Part shown: piece after piece, positions 59,074 to 64,000 of the stretch
How the letters are laid out: every line of letters starts with the position of its first letter
Numbering within the stretch: position 1 is the first letter of the stretch
Assembly (NCBI GenBank): GCA_024180945.1
Contig: JAKSGN010000038.1
Span: 558,001 to 622,000 of the forward strand
Origin: Macrophomina tecta
Lineage: Eukaryota; Ascomycota; Dothideomycetes; Botryosphaeriales; Botryosphaeriaceae
DNA length: 64,000 nucleotides
Direction of reading: 5' to 3'
Position numbers and translations under genes: made by a program
Notes under the pieces: generated by a model
Told to the model about the DNA's origin: nothing
The model's database searches: none
The model's input: only the letters and a program-made list of their open reading frames with translations

Positions 59074-62028
59074 AAAATTCTAAAAAGAATAATAATAATA
59101 GTTAAAATAATAATAAGAAGCCTAAACAACCTAATCTAAATTAAATAAATAAGTAAAAATAGCGCTATAAAAATTAACTCTATATTATTTATAATAGTAA
59201 TAAGTATTTTTCTTCTAAGTACCCGTAGAACCCTTATAATAAGAAAAAAAAAGTAGATTTTAAGCGCTTAGCACGAAGTATTAATTATATTCTACTAAGA
59301 TAACTATAATATACTATACTAGATAGCCTACTATAATAATAACTATTAGATGCACTAAAGTAGTAAAGATATATTAAAATAATATTTCTATAAACCTTAA
59401 TAGTTTAGTATAATAACTAGAAATAAAGAAGTTATTAAGGCTAATAATATTATTAATAATTTTTTCTTAGATGAGGAGTTCGTAAATAGTAAAACTAGAA
59501 AACTATACGACTTAATAAATAGTAAAGTAAAAGCTATATTAAATTCTATAATTCTTTTAGAACTCGAGCGCCTCGTAGCTAAATATAAAATTAGCGTAGA
59601 AATAATAGACGAGAACGATTAACTTACCTAGATAATCTAGATTTTTTATAAGAGAGGATTAGCCCTTATAATACTATAAATATAGCACTAAGAAACCCTC
59701 TAGAAAACCTAAATTAAGTAAAATAGAAAAAAGTATAAACTTATTATTATAAAGAAAACCGTACTTATAATACTTTATTATTAAGAAATAACTATTTAAT
59801 AGTAAGTAAACTATAACTTTCTCTAAGAATTAGTACGGATTCTTTACTAATATAGTATAGCGACTATTTAAAACTATATACTTTAGTAGATATTAAATAA
59901 GAAACTTAATATACTAATCTTCTAATATTAGATGCGAAAAGATATAGTCTACTAGTAAAAATAATTACGTACTAATAAATAGACTAACTAAAAGTAAGTA
60001 TATCTTTAAGTTAATAAATAGAAAGACTATATATAATAAAATCTATAGTTATCTAAAGCTAAAAAACTAGATGGCCCTATAATATTAAAATTAATCTAAG
60101 AATTATAGTCTAGATCTCTTTATATAGTATTACGTATAACGAAAATAAAAACTCTTACTAAAAAAAAACTTTAGAAATAATTTAAAATTATTAAAGTTTT
60201 ACAAGGATATATAATCTCGATACTAGTTAATAATAAATTAAGCGAAGACTTTATCTATAATGAGCTAGTATAAGAATTAAATATATCTTATTAAAAGAAG
60301 AAAAAACCCTACTCTCTTAGTAGATTTAATAGAAAAAATGCTAACTATAAAAAGAAATAGATATATATTAAAATAAAAAAAGTCTTACTAGAAATTAATA
60401 AATACTCTAATTAAATTATTCTTAATATCTAAAAATTTTAGAATATAATATTATTCTTAGAATATTTTAGCTTAGAACTTATAACCCTCTTATTAATTAG
60501 GTAAGTAATATGCTCTTTCTATAATAGAATATCTAGAATATTATTAAGAACTCTAAGAGTAGTTATAAAAATATTAAATAGAAGCTACTAGATATCTTTT
60601 AAGAATATATTTTTAGTATAAGACGAAAAGTAGCTAGTATAAGGCCTAAATATAGTAACTATATAGATAACTCTAATAGTAGTATAAGTTAGAACTAGAA
60701 CTATAGTATAGAAGATAAAGCCTTCTTAGTAAAATATAATTTTATTATAGAAATAAGCCCTACTAAGTAAAATAATATTCTTAAATTATTAGAAGAAATA
60801 TAAGACTTAAATAATAGCGTAAGGCCTAGTAATAGTAGTATTAATAGTAATCTTAAAGAAGGCCTAAGATAGAACTAAAACTATAATGTATAAAATATTA
60901 TTTTTTTAGTAAAATATAGTATCTTAAGCGGAGTAAGCCCTACTAAATTAAGTATTTCTAAAAATTAGGTATAATACTTATTATAAAGAACTATACAAAG
61001 AAAGTATAAAGCTAAAAAATAAAACTTTATAGAAGTAATTAGTAGTCCTAGAATCTTTTATAAATATCTAGATAATCTTAAAAGAGGTATTTAGATATAT
61101 ATAGTACTAAGAATAATAGATCTATCTTATATATATTAAATTCTTACTAGTAGTATAATAGAGAGTACTAGCTAGGACCTAATAAAAAGAGCTAAGAAAT
61201 AAGAACTATCTAACTTCTATTAAAGAAGATAATTCTATAAGAATTAAAAAAGAATAATATAATAGTTTAGAAATATAGTAGTAACTATAAGAAATATCTC
61301 TAATACTAAAAATAAAAATAGTATCTAATAAGTATTAGAACCTAGTTATTATTTACTAAGAAAGAGAAAAGGGAGACTTATCTAAGTATTAACTATAAGA
61401 CTATAAGATTTCGCTTAAGCTAGAAATAAAACTAGCTTATAAGCCTATCTATTTCTTATTAAAAAAGAAAATAGAGGCTTTAAAAAAATATATTAAAAAG
61501 AACCTTAAATAAGAATATATTTAGCTATTAATATTATTAGTTAGATATTTAATTCTCTTTATTTTTAAGAAGAATAGTAAATTACACCTCTATATTAACT
61601 ATTAATAACTTAATAATATTATAATTAAGAACTAATATCCGCTCTTATATATTAATAAGCTCTAGGATAAGTTAGAAAATATAAAATACTTTATAAAACT
61701 AAATCTTAGAAATAGATATTACCTAGTTAAAATTAAAGAAGAGGAAGAATAAAAAATAGCCTTTAAAATAAGACTAGAACTCTATAAGTATATAGTAATA
61801 TTATTTAAGCTTATAAATATACTAGTAACCTTTTAGTCGCTCGTTAATAATACGCTACGCGAATACTTAGATATCTTCTATCTAGCTTATCTTAACGATA
61901 TTCTTATCTTCTTAGAAATACTTAAGAAATATAAAAAGTATATTAAAAAAATTTTAGAAATTCTCTAAGCTAAAAACCTAACTATTATACCTAATAAGTA
62001 CGAGTAGTATGTATAAAGAATAAAATTC

Positions 62029-62194
62029 TATTATAGCGCAGTAACTGTATTAGGTTTTAGTTATTACTATAAAGCTATTTAGCTAACCTCCTATCGATCG
62101 CGAGTAGCCAGTCGGTCGATAAAAGATACTATAATAACTAGCCTAGTGGCTAGTTTACTCTAATAACTCTATATATAGAGGCGTGTTTATAATA
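62029..62194. repeat. TRIM left LTR
   Basis: 166 bp; differs from the right copy mainly by C/T and G/A changes. Confidence 0.85.
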
Positions 62195-62490
62195 CTACCT
62201 CTTCTCTTAAGGTAGATATTCTAGCTACTAGCCTATAGCTTATTATCTAGATATAGAGTTACCCCTAACTATTAGATTATATACTATTAGCTATAAGGGC
62301 GGCGCGTAACCTCGGCTATAAGCTAGAAAACGAGTTATATCGTAGTATACTTTATTTACTAGTCGCGCTCGCTTTGTATAAGAGTAGATAAACTAGGCCT
62401 ACTTCTTTTCTATGCTAGCTAACTAGGTAGTCTCTTCTAGTTAATATACCTAGGACTCGAACCGGTAACCTATAGGTAGGCTAGTTATTA

Positions 62491-62656
62491 TATTATAGCG
62501 CGGCGACCGTGTTAGGTTTTAGTTATTACTATAAAGCTATTTGGCTAATCTTCTATTAACTGTGAGTAGCCGGTCGGTCGAAAAAAGGTACTATAATAAC
62601 TGGCCTAGTAGCTAGTTTACTCTAATAACTCTATATATAGAGGCGTGTTCGTAATA
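62491..62656. repeat. TRIM right LTR
   Basis: 166 bp; retains more CpG and TpG (GCGCGGCGACCGTGTTAGG) than the left copy, so less RIPed. Confidence 0.85.
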
Positions 62657-64000
62657 AATTCTTAGACTTTATTATTATTTCTAGATATATTAGTATAGAC
62701 GACTTAAAACTAGACTCTATTAAAAAATAGCTAGTACTAAAGATAATTAAAAAAGTATAGTTCTTTCTTAAATTTATAAACTTCTATAGAAAGTTTATCT
62801 AAAACTATTTAAAGATTATAAAATTTTTAATATAACTTACTTAGAAAAAGTATAGCTTCTAATAAAAAAATAATTAGTAGTAAGCCTTTAATTTACTAAA
62901 GAGAATATTTTATAAAGTACTTATTTTAGAAATATATGACCCTAATAAACTAATTAAAGTAGAAACTAATATATTAGAATTTACCCTAGAAGTATATCTT
63001 AGCTAGTCTAATAATAAAGGTAGATAGTATCTAATCGCATTCTACTTAAGAAAGTTTACCCTAGTAGAACTTAACTATAATATATATAATAAGAAGCTCT
63101 TAGCTATTATTTTAATATTTAAATACTAGAAATACTATCTAGAAAAAGCCGACTAATAAGTAATAGTATATTATAACTATTAGAATCTTATACGCTTTAC
63201 TATAACTAAGAAGCTAAACTAACGATAGATTTACTAGTTATAAGAATTAGTATTCTATAACTTTAAAATTATATATAGAAAAAGTATAGATAACGCTACT
63301 ACTAATACGCTTAATAGAAGAATAGACTATATAAAAAATAAAATTAAGCTATAATCTATAGTATTATAGTAAATAAGTAATAGATTACTTACTTTTATTA
63401 AATAGTCTTTTCTAATACTTTATATTAAGTTAAACCCGTAGTATTAAAAGATCTAAGAAGTATATACTTAGAACTTCTTTACGTAAAAACTTTTAGCACT
63501 TAAAAATAACCCATATATTACTTAAGATAAAAAAGAAACACCTCTTTTTAAAAAATTAATCTATATTCTAATAAGATTATAAGAAGTACTTATTAAGAAT
63601 ATATATATAGTACCTACGTATAGATATTAGAATATTAATAGAATAACTAAGAGAATTATATAAAACTTCTACTTTCTAAAATTATAAAAAATAATCTAGT
63701 ATATAGTTTTATAATATAACTTTTATATTTAAAGTAAAGCCATAATATACGCTCTATATAAATAACTATAACCCCTAGAAGCTTCGAAATAACTATAGTA
63801 ATAAATTACGCTAGACTTTATTATAAAATTACTAGAGTCTAGAAATCTACTTATAGAAGTTAAGTTTAACTTAATTCTAGTCTTTATTAATAAACTTATA
63901 AAGTACGTCTACTTCTTATTCTATCTTAAGATATTAAATATAAAATAGCTAGTTTATATATTTCTCTAATATATCTTCGTAGATTATAAAATACTGGAAG

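Larger units (their letters stand above)
62029..62656. mobile_element. TRIM-like miniature LTR element
   Basis: 628 bp with two 166-bp direct terminal repeats (62029-62194 and 62491-62656), TATTATAGCG...GTAATA, i.e. TG...CA before RIP. It is flanked by a 5-bp duplication AATTC (62024-62028 and 62657-62661). The 296-bp interior has no coding capacity, which fits a terminal-repeat retrotransposon in miniature moved by another element's proteins. Both repeats are RIPed. The interior holds GGACTCGAACC (62453-62463), the reverse complement of a tRNA B-box-like GGTTCGAGTCC. Orientation cannot be decided. Confidence 0.85.
59074..64000 (+). mobile_element. Ty3/Gypsy family A (copy A6), 5' truncated, RIP-degraded
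   Basis: Begins abruptly inside gag, at the place equal to about position 949 of A1, directly after B1. It runs off the right edge in pol. RT lies at about 61590-61910, with LAYLNDILIF near 61890. It is interrupted at 62029-62656 by a TRIM-like element; after that RNase H and integrase-like sequence continue. It shows the uninterrupted copy of the Copia target site near 59990. Confidence 0.88.

Noticed and set aside
51136..59078. Simple insertion of B1 with a target duplication
   Set aside because: Flanking pentamers differ and flanks come from opposite-orientation elements.
62440..62500. Possible tRNA gene in the TRIM interior
   Set aside because: B-box-like motif only; the stem arms do not pair and an A-box at the right distance is missing.

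Overview
The window is a piece of a filamentous ascomycete genome (Pezizomycotina type). Three things point there: short GT-AG introns in the unique genes, fungal gene families (Hva1-type Tudor protein, fungal Baeyer-Villiger monooxygenase, small secreted Cys-rich proteins), and very heavy repeat-induced point mutation (RIP). In the repeats CpA/TpG is almost gone, TpA is very common and CpG survives. The old reading frames are therefore full of TAG/TAA where Trp and Gln codons stood.

Layout. (1) 1-12679: a RIP-destroyed Ty3/Gypsy chromovirus (family A, copy A1), split by a young, intact Ty1/Copia element (1874-7205, minus strand, 1517-aa gag-pol). (2) 12680-14295: remnant of a second Gypsy family (B) and very AT-rich DNA. 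(3) 14296-24390: a non-RIP island with a broken alpha/beta-hydrolase gene, a truncated acyl-CoA ligase-like gene, a complete but frameshifted hAT transposon, an unidentified gene fragment, and a 14-exon Baeyer-Villiger monooxygenase gene that is open except for one TAA codon. It looks like a dying metabolic gene cluster. (4) 24870-34539: full-length Gypsy A3 with 435-bp LTRs and a RIP-marked target duplication, carrying a full-length RIP-inactivated Fot1/pogo transposon (31244-33093). (5) 34540-43453: a second non-RIP island, gene-poor, with a broken secreted-protein gene, an intact 93-aa secreted 4-Cys protein, an intact metzincin-type zinc metalloprotease, fragments of an un-RIPed Gypsy element, and an intact 3-exon Hva1/Tudor gene. 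(6) 43454-64000: Gypsy A5 (minus), Gypsy B1 (plus, 383-bp LTRs) with a nearly un-RIPed Tc1/mariner element in its RNase H region, and Gypsy A6 (plus), which holds a 628-bp TRIM-like element with 166-bp LTRs.

The nesting gives a relative history: family B and A elements were RIPed, Fot1 and the TRIM went in early enough to be RIPed too, and Copia and Tc1 arrived after RIP had largely stopped acting here. The only genes that look functional are the Copia gag-pol, the small secreted protein, the metalloprotease and the Tudor protein. The two islands fit the 'two-speed' arrangement known from plant-associated fungi, but host and lifestyle cannot be read from this sequence. I saw no tRNA, rRNA or CRISPR array.
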